DNA from: Streptomyces albireticuli
GTDB taxonomy: Bacteria > Actinomycetota > Actinomycetes > Streptomycetales > Streptomycetaceae
Assembly (NCBI RefSeq): GCF_021228125.1
Contig: NZ_JAJQQS010000015.1
Coordinates: 62,001-126,000, forward strand
Direction of reading: 5' to 3'
Length of the DNA stretch: 64,000 bases
Shown: in pieces, positions 1-6,683 of the stretch
Layout: each line of letters opens with the position of its first letter
Position numbering within the stretch: position 1 is the first letter of the stretch
The notes under the pieces: generated by a model
The model's database searches: none
Seen by the model: the letters and a program-made list of their open reading frames with translations, nothing else
What the model was told of the DNA's origin: nothing
Translations under genes and position numbers: made by a program

Positions 1-602
1 CGCGCCATGACCGGCCCGTGCATGTACGTACCGAAGACGGTGTCGTTGTACGCGCCCTCGGTGCCGTCACCCGTGCCGTTGCCCTTGCCGATCCGGGTCC
101 GCGCGAAGGGGCGCGCGTTCGGGCCGACGTGGGTGATGCCCTGGTGGTTCTCGAAACCGGTCAGCGGCGGCAGCCCCAGCCGGTCGTCGATGTCGGCGAG
201 CACGTCGCCCACGCACCGCTCGCCCTCGCCGCGGGTGCTGATGACGTCGAGCAGGCCGAGGCCCTGCTCCCGCTGCCCGAGGTCGTTGATGAACTCGTGG
301 CCCAGGATCTGGTAGCCCGCGCAGACCGAGAAGACGATCGCGCCGTTGGCGACCGCCCGGTTGAGTCCGCCGTCGCGGCGCAGCCGCTCGGCCGCGAGCC
401 GCTGCGGGCGGTCCTCACCGCCGCCGATCAGATAGATGTCCCCGGAGGTGGGGATCGGCTGGTCGGAACGGATGTCCACGCGCTGGACATCCAGCCGGCG
501 CTGGCGCGCCCGGCGCTCCAGGACCAGGACGTTGCCCTGGTCGCCGTAGGTGCTGAGCAGGTCGGGGTAGACCCACACCACCCGCAGACTGTTCTGGCTC
601 AT
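1..602 (-). CDS. gatD: Lipid II isoglutaminyl synthase, glutaminase subunit (partial, C-terminus outside window)
   Basis: This is a class I glutamine amidotransferase-like subunit. It releases ammonia from glutamine for its partner MurT, which amidates the D-Glu of the lipid II stem peptide. The protein starts at the ATG at 602 (MSQNSLRVVWVYPDLL) and reads open to the left edge, about 200 residues. The nucleophile elbow FSVCAGYQILG carries the catalytic Cys. Other visible features are IYLIGGGED near residue 55, GFENHQG, and YMHGPVMA at the cut end, which holds the expected catalytic His. It lies 21 nt downstream of murT on the same strand, the standard actinobacterial murT-gatD operon. Identity is firm. 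Only the last residues are missing. Confidence 0.93.
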   Translation of the reverse strand, partial: MSQNSLRVVWVYPDLLSTYGDQGNVLVLERRARQRRLDVQRVDIRSDQPIPTSGDIYLIGGGEDRPQRLAAERLRRDGGLNRAVANGAIVFSVCAGYQILGHEFINDLGQREQGLGLLDVISTRGEGERCVGDVLADIDDRLGLPPLTGFENHQGITHVGPNARPFARTRIGKGNGTGDGTEGAYNDTVFGTYMHGPVMA

Positions 603-623
603 GCTCACAATCCTGTCGTGGGG

Positions 624-1862
624 TCAGTTGCCGACGCGGCGGCGGACGTCCTGGAACGCGGTGTAGTTGGCGATCAGCTCGATCTTGCCGGGCGGCGCCG
701 ACTGCACGGCCTCGTCGACCGTCTCGCAGACCCGGAAGTCCAGCCCCGCGACCTCCAGGCGCACCGCGAGGTCGAGCTTGCGGTCGCCGAGGAGGAAGAT
801 CGGGTGCCCGGCGAGCCGGGTGTAGTCCACGTCCCACAGCCACGAGGTGTCCGTGCCGTCCGCGCCGCGCGCGTTGACCGCGAGGATCACCGGCGCCGGC
901 GGCCCGTCGATCAGCGAGAACGTCTCCAGCCAGCCGGCCGGGTTCTTCGCCAGCAGCAGCCGGATGTCCCGGTTCAGGAACTGCACCACGTCGAACCGGC
1001 CCGCGACCGCCTGCACCTGGTACATCCGCTCCAGGGCCACCTGCGGCGGCACCCCGAAGGTGGCCGCGACGGCGGCCGAGGTGGTGGCGTTCGCCTTGTT
1101 GGCGCGGCCCGGCAGCTGGAGGTGGATCGGCCACGCGGAGCCGTGCGGGTCGAGGACGTAGTCGCCCGACAGCGCCCAGCTCGGGGTGGGCCGGCGGAAG
1201 CCGCACTCACCGCAGAACCAGTCGTCGCCCGGGCGCTGCATCACACCGCCGCAGGACGGGCACGACCAGGCGTCGTCCTTCCACTCCTGGCCCGCGGCCA
1301 CCCACACCACGTTCGACGACGAGGACGCCGCCCAGACGATCAGCGGGTCGTCGGCGTTGGCGATGATCACCGCCTTGGTGCCGGCCAGGCCCTCGCGCCA
1401 CTTCTCGGCGAGCATGCGCGTCTCCGCGGCCCGGTCGAGCTGGTCGCGCGAGAGGTTGAGCAGCGCTATGGCCTTGGGCGAGACGTCCCGGGCGACACCC
1501 GCCAGGTACTTCTCGTCCACCTCGATCACGCCGTAGCGCGCGTCCGAGCCGCCCGCGAGGGCGGAGGTGATACCGGCCGGCATGTTCGCGCCCAGCGCGT
1601 TCGACACCACCGGTCCGCTGGCCCGCAACGCCTCGGCGATCAGCCGCGTCGTGGTCGTCTTTCCGTTGGTGGCCGACACCAGGACCACGTCCAGGTGGGT
1701 CGCCAGCCGGGCCAGCAGATCGGGGTCGAGCTTGAGCGCGACCTTGCCGCCGATCACCGATCCGCTGCCGCGGCCCGCGGCGCGCGACACCGCCGCAGCT
1801 GCCTTGCCCGCCGTCACGGCCAGCTTGGCCCGCGGCGACAGCGGCCCCGTGTTGCCTGCCAT
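624..1862 (-). CDS. murT: Lipid II isoglutaminyl synthase, MurT ligase subunit
   Basis: This is a Mur-ligase-like protein that works with GatD to convert D-isoglutamate of lipid II to D-isoglutamine in the cytoplasm. It has 412 residues, usual for the family. The ATP-binding loop VSATNGKTTTTRLIAEAL lies near residue 70. A zinc-ribbon insertion typical of MurT (CPSCGGV followed by CGECGF) lies near residues 205-225. The C-terminal DUF1727 region starts around residue 300. The start was placed at ATG 1862 because an AAGGAGG ribosome site sits about 10 nt upstream; the TTG at 1883 would include that site in the coding region. It is the first gene of the pair, followed by gatD. Confidence 0.95.
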   Translation of the reverse strand: MAGNTGPLSPRAKLAVTAGKAAAAVSRAAGRGSGSVIGGKVALKLDPDLLARLATHLDVVLVSATNGKTTTTRLIAEALRASGPVVSNALGANMPAGITSALAGGSDARYGVIEVDEKYLAGVARDVSPKAIALLNLSRDQLDRAAETRMLAEKWREGLAGTKAVIIANADDPLIVWAASSSSNVVWVAAGQEWKDDAWSCPSCGGVMQRPGDDWFCGECGFRRPTPSWALSGDYVLDPHGSAWPIHLQLPGRANKANATTSAAVAATFGVPPQVALERMYQVQAVAGRFDVVQFLNRDIRLLLAKNPAGWLETFSLIDGPPAPVILAVNARGADGTDTSWLWDVDYTRLAGHPIFLLGDRKLDLAVRLEVAGLDFRVCETVDEAVQSAPPGKIELIANYTAFQDVRRRVGN

Positions 1863-2028
1863 CGTCCTAGATCCTCCTTGCAATCCGGCGCCGCCGCCTG
1901 TTCCTGGTCCGCCGGTGGAACGCCCCCTCCGAGCCGAACGCCGGCCAGGAGGCCTCGGTCGGGGATCAGCCTATCGAGATCCGGCCGTGGGCCCGAACCC
2001 GCGGCCCTCGGAACGTAGGGTTGACCCC

Positions 2029-2616
2029 ATGCGCAAAGGCTCGATTCCCGGTGGTTCAGGACGTGTACGGCCCCTGCGGCTGCTCGGAGATCAGGGTCTG
2101 GCGACCCCCTGTGAGGAGGTCACGGAGTTTGACGAGGGGCTCGCGGAGCTCGTCGAGGACATGTTCGCGACGATGTACGCGGCGGGGGGCGTGGGCCTCG
2201 CGGCCAACCAGATAGGCGTCCCGCTCCGGGTCTTCGTCTACGACTGCCCGGACGACGAGGACCGCCGTCACCTCGGGCACCTCGTGAACCCCCGGCTCGT
2301 CACGGCGGACGGCGTCACCGTCCGCGGACCCGAGGGGTGCCTCTCCGTGCCCGGGATCGAGGCGGGCACGGAGCGCTTCGACCACGCGGAGGTGGAGGGT
2401 TTCACGAAGGACGGCTCCCCGGTGCGGGTGAGCGGCACGGGGTTCTTCGCGCGGTGCCTCCAGCACGAGTGCGACCACCTGGAGGGCGGGCTGTACCTGG
2501 ACCGCCTGACGGGCGTCCGGAAGCGGCGCGCGCTGCGGGCCGCCCGGCGGGGCGGGCTGACGCCCGCCGCCGGGGCCCCGGCCCCGGCCCCGGCCTCCGG
2601 GCATCGGGCGGGCTGA
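2029..2616 (+). CDS. def: Peptide deformylase
   Basis: This metalloenzyme removes the N-formyl group from nascent proteins. It has 195 residues. All three family motifs are present: GVGLAANQIG (motif 1, near residue 50), EGCLS with the metal-binding Cys (motif 2), and HECDH with the two metal-binding His and the catalytic Glu (motif 3). The tail after about residue 170 is Arg-rich and then Ala/Pro-rich, as often seen in extra Streptomyces deformylases. The ATG at 2029 was chosen over upstream in-frame codons because it begins just before the conserved region. It is divergent from murT with about 165 nt between them. Streptomyces usually carry several deformylases, so this need not be the essential copy. 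Confidence 0.95.
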   Translation: MRKGSIPGGSGRVRPLRLLGDQGLATPCEEVTEFDEGLAELVEDMFATMYAAGGVGLAANQIGVPLRVFVYDCPDDEDRRHLGHLVNPRLVTADGVTVRGPEGCLSVPGIEAGTERFDHAEVEGFTKDGSPVRVSGTGFFARCLQHECDHLEGGLYLDRLTGVRKRRALRAARRGGLTPAAGAPAPAPASGHRAG

Positions 2617-2737
2617 GCTCCGGCCCGGAGACGGGCGGGAAGGCGGCCTCTCGGGCGGGCGGGTACGACGTCCCGGTGCACGGGAAGGCCGGGCGGGAGC
2701 GCCGTCCTCGCGTACGGCGAGGCCGAGCGCGGACCGC

Positions 2738-2807
2738 CGCGACGGCGTCCTCGCGACGGCGTCCTCGCGACGGCGCCCCCGCGACGGCGTCCTCGCGACG
2801 GCGTCCT
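2738..2807. repeat. Five tandem copies of a 14-bp unit
   Basis: The unit CGCGACGGCGTCCT is repeated five times head to tail. The third copy differs at its end (CCCC). It lies in the 333-nt gene-free stretch between the deformylase stop (2616) and the convergent TetR stop (2950). The rest of that stretch is very GC-rich and shows no credible gene. The partial copy just upstream at about 2703-2716 suggests slippage-driven growth. Confidence 0.9.
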
Positions 2808-2949
2808 CGCGTACGGGGCGGCCGGACCGGCCGGAAGTTCCCGCGGGCCGGCGTCGGCGCGGCGTCCTCGTGTACCGGGGGCGGCCGGACCCGGCCGGGC
2901 GGGAGCCGGGCCCGCACGGCGGCCGGGGGTGCCGTGCGGGGCGCGTCCC

Positions 2950-3597
2950 TCAGAAGCCCGGGCCGCCCGGCAGGTCGCCCGCCGCCGCCAGCCTGCCCCA
3001 GAGCAGGTCCGCGAGGTGTCGTACGAGGTGGGCGCGCGGGAAGGGGCGCTCGCGCAGCCACCAGTCGCCCGCCGCGTGCATCATGCCGACGATGCCGTGC
3101 CCCCAGGCGCGGGCCAGCTCGTCACTGCCCGGGCCGAGATCGACCCGCTCGGCTATGACCTGGGCCAGCTCCTCGCCCATCCGCCGCAGCAGGGGCGCGG
3201 AGTGCCGGCCCACGTCGAAGCCCTGCTCCGAGGGGTGGCCCTCGTCGGCCGGGTGCATCAGGAAGCGGTAGACCTGCGGCCGGGCCTCTATCGCCGCGAG
3301 GTAGCTGTCCAGGGTGGTCTCGACCCGCTCCCGGCGGTCCGCCGGGGCGTCCAGCGCGGCGCGCAGCCCGATGAGCAGCGCGTCGGTGTGGCGGGCGGCG
3401 AGCGCGCGGTAGAGCCCGCCCTTGTCGCCGAAGTGCCGGTAGAGGATGGGCTTGGTGATGCCCGCCTCGGCCGCGATGGCGTTCATCGACGCCCCGGGGC
3501 CCTCCCTCAGCACCACGCGGTCCGCGGCCTCCAGCAGCTCCTTGCGCCGCCGTTCCGCGGCACGCTGCTGATCGTCCCGCTGACTGTTGTTCTCCAT
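2950..3597 (-). CDS. TetR-family transcriptional regulator
   Basis: This is a DNA-binding repressor of 215 residues. The helix-turn-helix lies at roughly residues 15-65, with the signature MNAIAAEAGITKPILYRHF. The C-terminal ligand-binding region contains the motif HGIVGMMHAAGDWWL, seen in TetR proteins linked to fatty-acid or acyl-CoA genes. The ATG at 3597 is preceded by GGGGAGG at a suitable distance; the longer frame to 3708 would run through the divergent promoter. It is divergent from the acyl-CoA dehydrogenase at 3747, and a palindrome lies inside the promoter between them, so control of that gene and of itself is the likely role. The effector is not known. Confidence 0.93.
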   Translation of the reverse strand: MENNSQRDDQQRAAERRRKELLEAADRVVLREGPGASMNAIAAEAGITKPILYRHFGDKGGLYRALAARHTDALLIGLRAALDAPADRRERVETTLDSYLAAIEARPQVYRFLMHPADEGHPSEQGFDVGRHSAPLLRRMGEELAQVIAERVDLGPGSDELARAWGHGIVGMMHAAGDWWLRERPFPRAHLVRHLADLLWGRLAAAGDLPGGPGF

Positions 3598-3682
3598 AGG
3601 AATGCCTCCCCGCCCCTGCGAATCGTCACGCATGCGCAACGTAACACCCGCTGCACCGAGCGAATCGGGGAGGCGGGGGCGG

Positions 3683-3729
3683 TTGACACCTCTACCCATG
3701 GGTAACATACTCGCGTTACCTTGAGTAAC
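3683..3729 (+). promoter_or_regulatory. Promoter with overlapping TetR operator candidate
   Basis: A -35 TTGACA (3683-3688) is followed after 17 nt by a -10-like CATACT (3706-3711), a good fit to a vegetative actinobacterial promoter reading toward the acyl-CoA dehydrogenase. Between the two boxes is the perfect 12-bp palindrome TACCCATGGGTA (3693-3704). A second inverted pair, GTTAC-N5-GTAAC, follows at 3715-3729. Placement between the promoter boxes suits repression by the divergent TetR protein. Confidence 0.7.
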
Positions 3730-3746
3730 GAGGGGTGGGAGGGGTC

Positions 3747-5000
3747 ATGGCGGAGTTCACCATGGAGCTCGACGAGGACCAGCGGGGGGTGCGGGACTGG
3801 CTCCACGGCTTCGCCGAGGACGTGATGCGACCGGCCGCGGCGGAGTGGGACGAGCGCGAGGAGTTCCCCTGGCCGGTGGTCCAGGAGGCCGCCAAGATCG
3901 GCTTGTATTCGCTCGACTTCTTCGCCCAGCAGTTCCTCGACCCCACGGGCCTGGGCATCCCCATGGCCATGGAGGAGCTCTTCTGGGGCGACGCCGGCCT
4001 CGGCCTCGCGATCGCCGGGACCGGCCTCGCGGCGATCGGCGTCTTCGCCAACGGCACCGAGGAGCAGATCGGCACCTGGGTCCCGCAGATGTACGGGGAC
4101 GCCGCCGAGGTGAAGGTCGCCGCCTTCTGCTCCTCCGAGCCCGACGCGGGCTCCGACGTCTCGGCCATGCGCACCCGCGCCGTCTACGACGAGGCGAAGG
4201 ACGAGTGGGTGCTGAACGGCACCAAGACCTGGGCGACCAACGGCGGCATCGCGAACGTCCATGTGGTGGTCGCCGTCGTCGAGCCCGGGCTGGGCGCCCG
4301 CGGGCACGCCTCCTTCATCGTGCCGCCCGGGACGGCGGGCCTGTCCCAGGGGCAGAAGTTCAAGAAGCACGGCATCCGCGCCTCGCACACCGCCGAGGTC
4401 GTCCTCGACGGCGTCCGCGTCCCCGGCCACTGCCTCCTCGGCGGCCGCGAGAAGCTGGAGCACCGGCTGGCCCGCGCCCGCGAGCGGGCGAAGGGGGAGC
4501 GCGAGGCGGGCACCGGCGTCGGCACCGGCACCGGCGCCCGGAACGCCGCCATGGCCACCTTCGAGGCGTCCCGGCCCGCCGTGGGCGCCCAGGCGGTGGG
4601 CATCGCCCGCGCCGCGTACGAGGTGGCCCTCGAATACGCCAAGGAGCGGGTCCAGTTCGGCCGCCCCATCATCGACAACCAGGGCGTCGCCTTCCAGCTG
4701 GCCGACATGCGCACCCGCATCGACGCGGCGCGCCTGCTGGTCTGGCGCGCCTCGTGGATGGCGACCGCCGGCCGCCCCTTCACCTCGGCGGAGGGCTCGA
4801 TGTCGAAACTCTTCGCGGGGGAGACGGCGAAGGCGGTCACGGCGCAGGCGATGCAGATTCTCGGGGGCAATGGCTATACACGGGAGTATCCGGTGGAGCG
4901 GATGCATCGGGACGCGGCGATCTACACGGTGTTCGAGGGGACGAGTGAGATTCAGCGGTTGGTGATCGCGCGGGCGGTTTCGGGGGTGGGGATTCGCTGA
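3747..5000 (+). CDS. Acyl-CoA dehydrogenase
   Basis: This is an FAD-dependent acyl-CoA alpha,beta-dehydrogenase of 417 residues. The FAD/substrate segment CSSEPDAGSDVSAMRTRA lies near residue 130, and WATNGGIA near 160. The C-terminal signature GNGYTREYPVERMHRDA leads to FEGTSEIQRL, which holds the catalytic Glu. An extra Arg/Gly-rich stretch near residues 240-265, with a GTGVGTGTGA run, interrupts the usual layout. The ATG at 3747 has GGGAGGGG just upstream; the GTG at 3735 would consume that site. It is divergent from the TetR gene and probably repressed by it. Chain-length or branched substrate preference cannot be read from the sequence. Confidence 0.93.
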   Translation: MAEFTMELDEDQRGVRDWLHGFAEDVMRPAAAEWDEREEFPWPVVQEAAKIGLYSLDFFAQQFLDPTGLGIPMAMEELFWGDAGLGLAIAGTGLAAIGVFANGTEEQIGTWVPQMYGDAAEVKVAAFCSSEPDAGSDVSAMRTRAVYDEAKDEWVLNGTKTWATNGGIANVHVVVAVVEPGLGARGHASFIVPPGTAGLSQGQKFKKHGIRASHTAEVVLDGVRVPGHCLLGGREKLEHRLARARERAKGEREAGTGVGTGTGARNAAMATFEASRPAVGAQAVGIARAAYEVALEYAKERVQFGRPIIDNQGVAFQLADMRTRIDAARLLVWRASWMATAGRPFTSAEGSMSKLFAGETAKAVTAQAMQILGGNGYTREYPVERMHRDAAIYTVFEGTSEIQRLVIARAVSGVGIR

Positions 5001-5053
5001 CGCGGGGTGTTCGGGCGGGGGTGGGGCGGGGCGGGGTGCCGCTGCGCGGGGCC

Positions 5054-5226
5054 TTGTCCCCTACCCGCCCCTTCCCGTATCCGGGGCTCCGCCCCGGACC
5101 CCGGTCCTCAAACGCCGGACGGGCTGGATTTTCCAGCCCGTCCGGCGCTTGAGGACACCGCGCGTCAGCGCGGAACGGGGGTCCGGGGATCTCCCCGGTT
5201 TCGGGAAGGGGCGGGGCTGGGGACAA
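5054..5226. repeat. Long intergenic inverted-repeat element, copy A
   Basis: This palindromic element of about 170 bp lies between convergent genes (stops at 5000 and 5249). An outer arm reading TTGTCCCC...CCCCTTCCCG is matched by its reverse complement ending at 5226. The core is a hairpin at 5105-5154 with arms of about 24 nt and one mismatch. The segment GCGCGTCAGCGCGG lies on the right side only. Copy C at 24297-24500 has the same parts in the opposite orientation. Confidence 0.85.
5105..5154. terminator. Bidirectional hairpin terminator between convergent genes
   Basis: The arms are about 24 nt (5105-5128 and 5132-5154) with one mismatch and a three-T loop. No T-tract follows, as is usual in Streptomyces. 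It can serve both the acyl-CoA dehydrogenase and the GNAT gene. Confidence 0.75.
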
Positions 5227-5248
5227 AGCCGCCCGCAGGGCGGTGCCC

Positions 5249-6289
5249 TCACCCCTCCGCGATCAGCGCCGTCCCCACCCGCCGGAACCCCACCCGCTCG
5301 TACATCCGCCCCGTCACCTCGTCCCCCGCCGACAGGAACACCGTCCGCACCCCCCGCCCCCGCGCCTCCGCCACCAGCGCGGCCGTGACCGCGAGGCCGA
5401 GGCCCCGGCGGCGGGCGGTGGGGAGGGTGCCGATGCCGACGAGTTCGGTGACGTCGCCCACGGGCTGGTGCTGCCCCGCGCACAGGACCGTGCCGTCCTG
5501 GACCGCCGCGGCCAGCACCGTGAGGCCCGCCCTGATGCGGGCGGCCAGCCGGTCCACGGAGCCGTCGGCGCTCATCCGCCGGACCACCGCGGCCAGTTCG
5601 GCCGGGCCCGCCGTGCCGACGGCCGGGCCCGGCTCGGAGAAGGCGACCGGCGGTACGGCCACCGCGCCCGGCAGGGCAGGGTCACCGGGGCCGACGATCC
5701 GCACCGAAAGGCCGTCGATGTCTCCCGCGGCGCCCCTTCCCGCAGCAGCCCTTCCCGCGGCAGCCTCTCCCGCGGCGCCCCTTCCCGAGGCATCCCTTCC
5801 CCCGACAGCCTCTCCCGCAGCGTCCTTTCCCGCTGCGTCCCTTCCCGCGGCAGCCCCTCCCACAGCACTCCCTCCCACAGCACTCTCTCCCGCGGCGCCC
5901 CCTCCCGCGGCATCCCCTCCCGTGGGCCTGGCGTCCGGGGCGAGTGCCATGAGCGGGTGCTCGCGCACCGTGAGGCCCGCCTCCTCCACGGCCGCCCGGA
6001 GCGCGGGCGTGGTCTCGGCGACCCACTCGAAGCTCTCGGGGACGCCCAGTTCGCGCTGGCGCTCGCGGACCCGGCGGACGTCGGCCGCGGTCACGGGGCC
6101 GTGCCAGGACCGGGCCGGCCGGGCGTAGTACGGCCAGCCCTCGCTCTCCCGGACGAACAGGGTCAGCGGGCCGAAATCCTCGGCGCGCGCGGCGCTCCGG
6201 GGCACGGCGTCGTAATAGTCTTCGAGCACGTCCAGCAGGCCGCGCGCGTGGCGGCCGCCGCTCTCTTCCGATGAGGTCACGCCCGGCAT
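5249..6289 (-). CDS. GNAT-family N-acetyltransferase with internal Ala/Gly repeat
   Basis: This is a predicted acetyl-CoA-dependent N-acetyltransferase of 346 residues. The C-terminal GNAT fold is visible: VGIGTLPTARRRGLGLAVTA is the acetyl-CoA pyrophosphate-binding motif A near residue 285, and MYERVGFRRVG is the family's C-terminal strand motif. The N-terminal half resembles a degenerate GNAT-like domain (FGPLTLFVRES, VPESFEWVAE). Between the halves, residues of roughly 125-190 are a low-complexity insert made of units like AAGRDAAGK, encoded by 13 tandem 15-bp repeats. The start is the ATG at 6289. The substrate cannot be deduced. Confidence 0.85.
   Translation of the reverse strand: MPGVTSSEESGGRHARGLLDVLEDYYDAVPRSAARAEDFGPLTLFVRESEGWPYYARPARSWHGPVTAADVRRVRERQRELGVPESFEWVAETTPALRAAVEEAGLTVREHPLMALAPDARPTGGDAAGGGAAGESAVGGSAVGGAAAGRDAAGKDAAGEAVGGRDASGRGAAGEAAAGRAAAGRGAAGDIDGLSVRIVGPGDPALPGAVAVPPVAFSEPGPAVGTAGPAELAAVVRRMSADGSVDRLAARIRAGLTVLAAAVQDGTVLCAGQHQPVGDVTELVGIGTLPTARRRGLGLAVTAALVAEARGRGVRTVFLSAGDEVTGRMYERVGFRRVGTALIAEG
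5721..5915. repeat. Thirteen tandem 15-bp repeats inside the GNAT gene
   Basis: The consensus on the + strand is CTTCCCGCGGCAGCC, repeated without gaps and with point differences. The repeat length is a multiple of three, so copy-number changes keep the reading frame and only lengthen or shorten an Ala/Gly-rich linker. Confidence 0.9.
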
Positions 6290-6593
6290 TCAAACACCCG
6301 CCCCCGGCACCCCGTTCCGAAGCGCCGTTAAGCGTCTCTCCGCCGGTACGGCGGGGGTCGCCCGGCCGCCGGGACGGGCGGTGCAGCGTACGGCAAGCGA
6401 ATGACAAGCGGATGTCGGCATTCTTGTCGCGGACGGGTTTCGGCTCACTTGCGGGAGACTGAGGGGGCACCACGCCTCGTAGGCGGCCGGGGACTCAGCG
6501 TTCATCTTTGGCCACGGATGCTTCGCATTCTGTCTCAAAGGTGATGGGTCGCCATCAGCTGTCCTGTTACCGTCTTTTCTGATCTTGATCGTG

Positions 6594-6607
6594 CAAGTCG
6601 GGACTTG
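6594..6607. promoter_or_regulatory. Perfect 14-bp dyad upstream of the LAL operon
   Basis: CAAGTC-GG-GACTTG is a perfect inverted repeat 77 nt upstream of the first LAL start. It lies in the 394-nt gene-free stretch 6290-6683, which also has a relatively AT-rich segment around 6500-6600 and otherwise shows nothing gene-like. It could be an operator for the LAL proteins themselves or another regulator. No experimental match is claimed. Confidence 0.45.
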
Positions 6608-6683
6608 GAACCGTCCGAGGGACCCGTCTCCGCCACGTCGATCGACGGAGCTCGAGTGTGGCTTCACGAAAGAAGGAAACGCC

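Noticed and set aside
18..2018. A 666-residue + strand frame over gatD and murT
   Set aside because: The minus strand carries both proteins with intact motifs and ribosome sites.
2738..2807. A CRISPR-like array
   Set aside because: The 14-bp units are contiguous with no spacers and no cas genes nearby.
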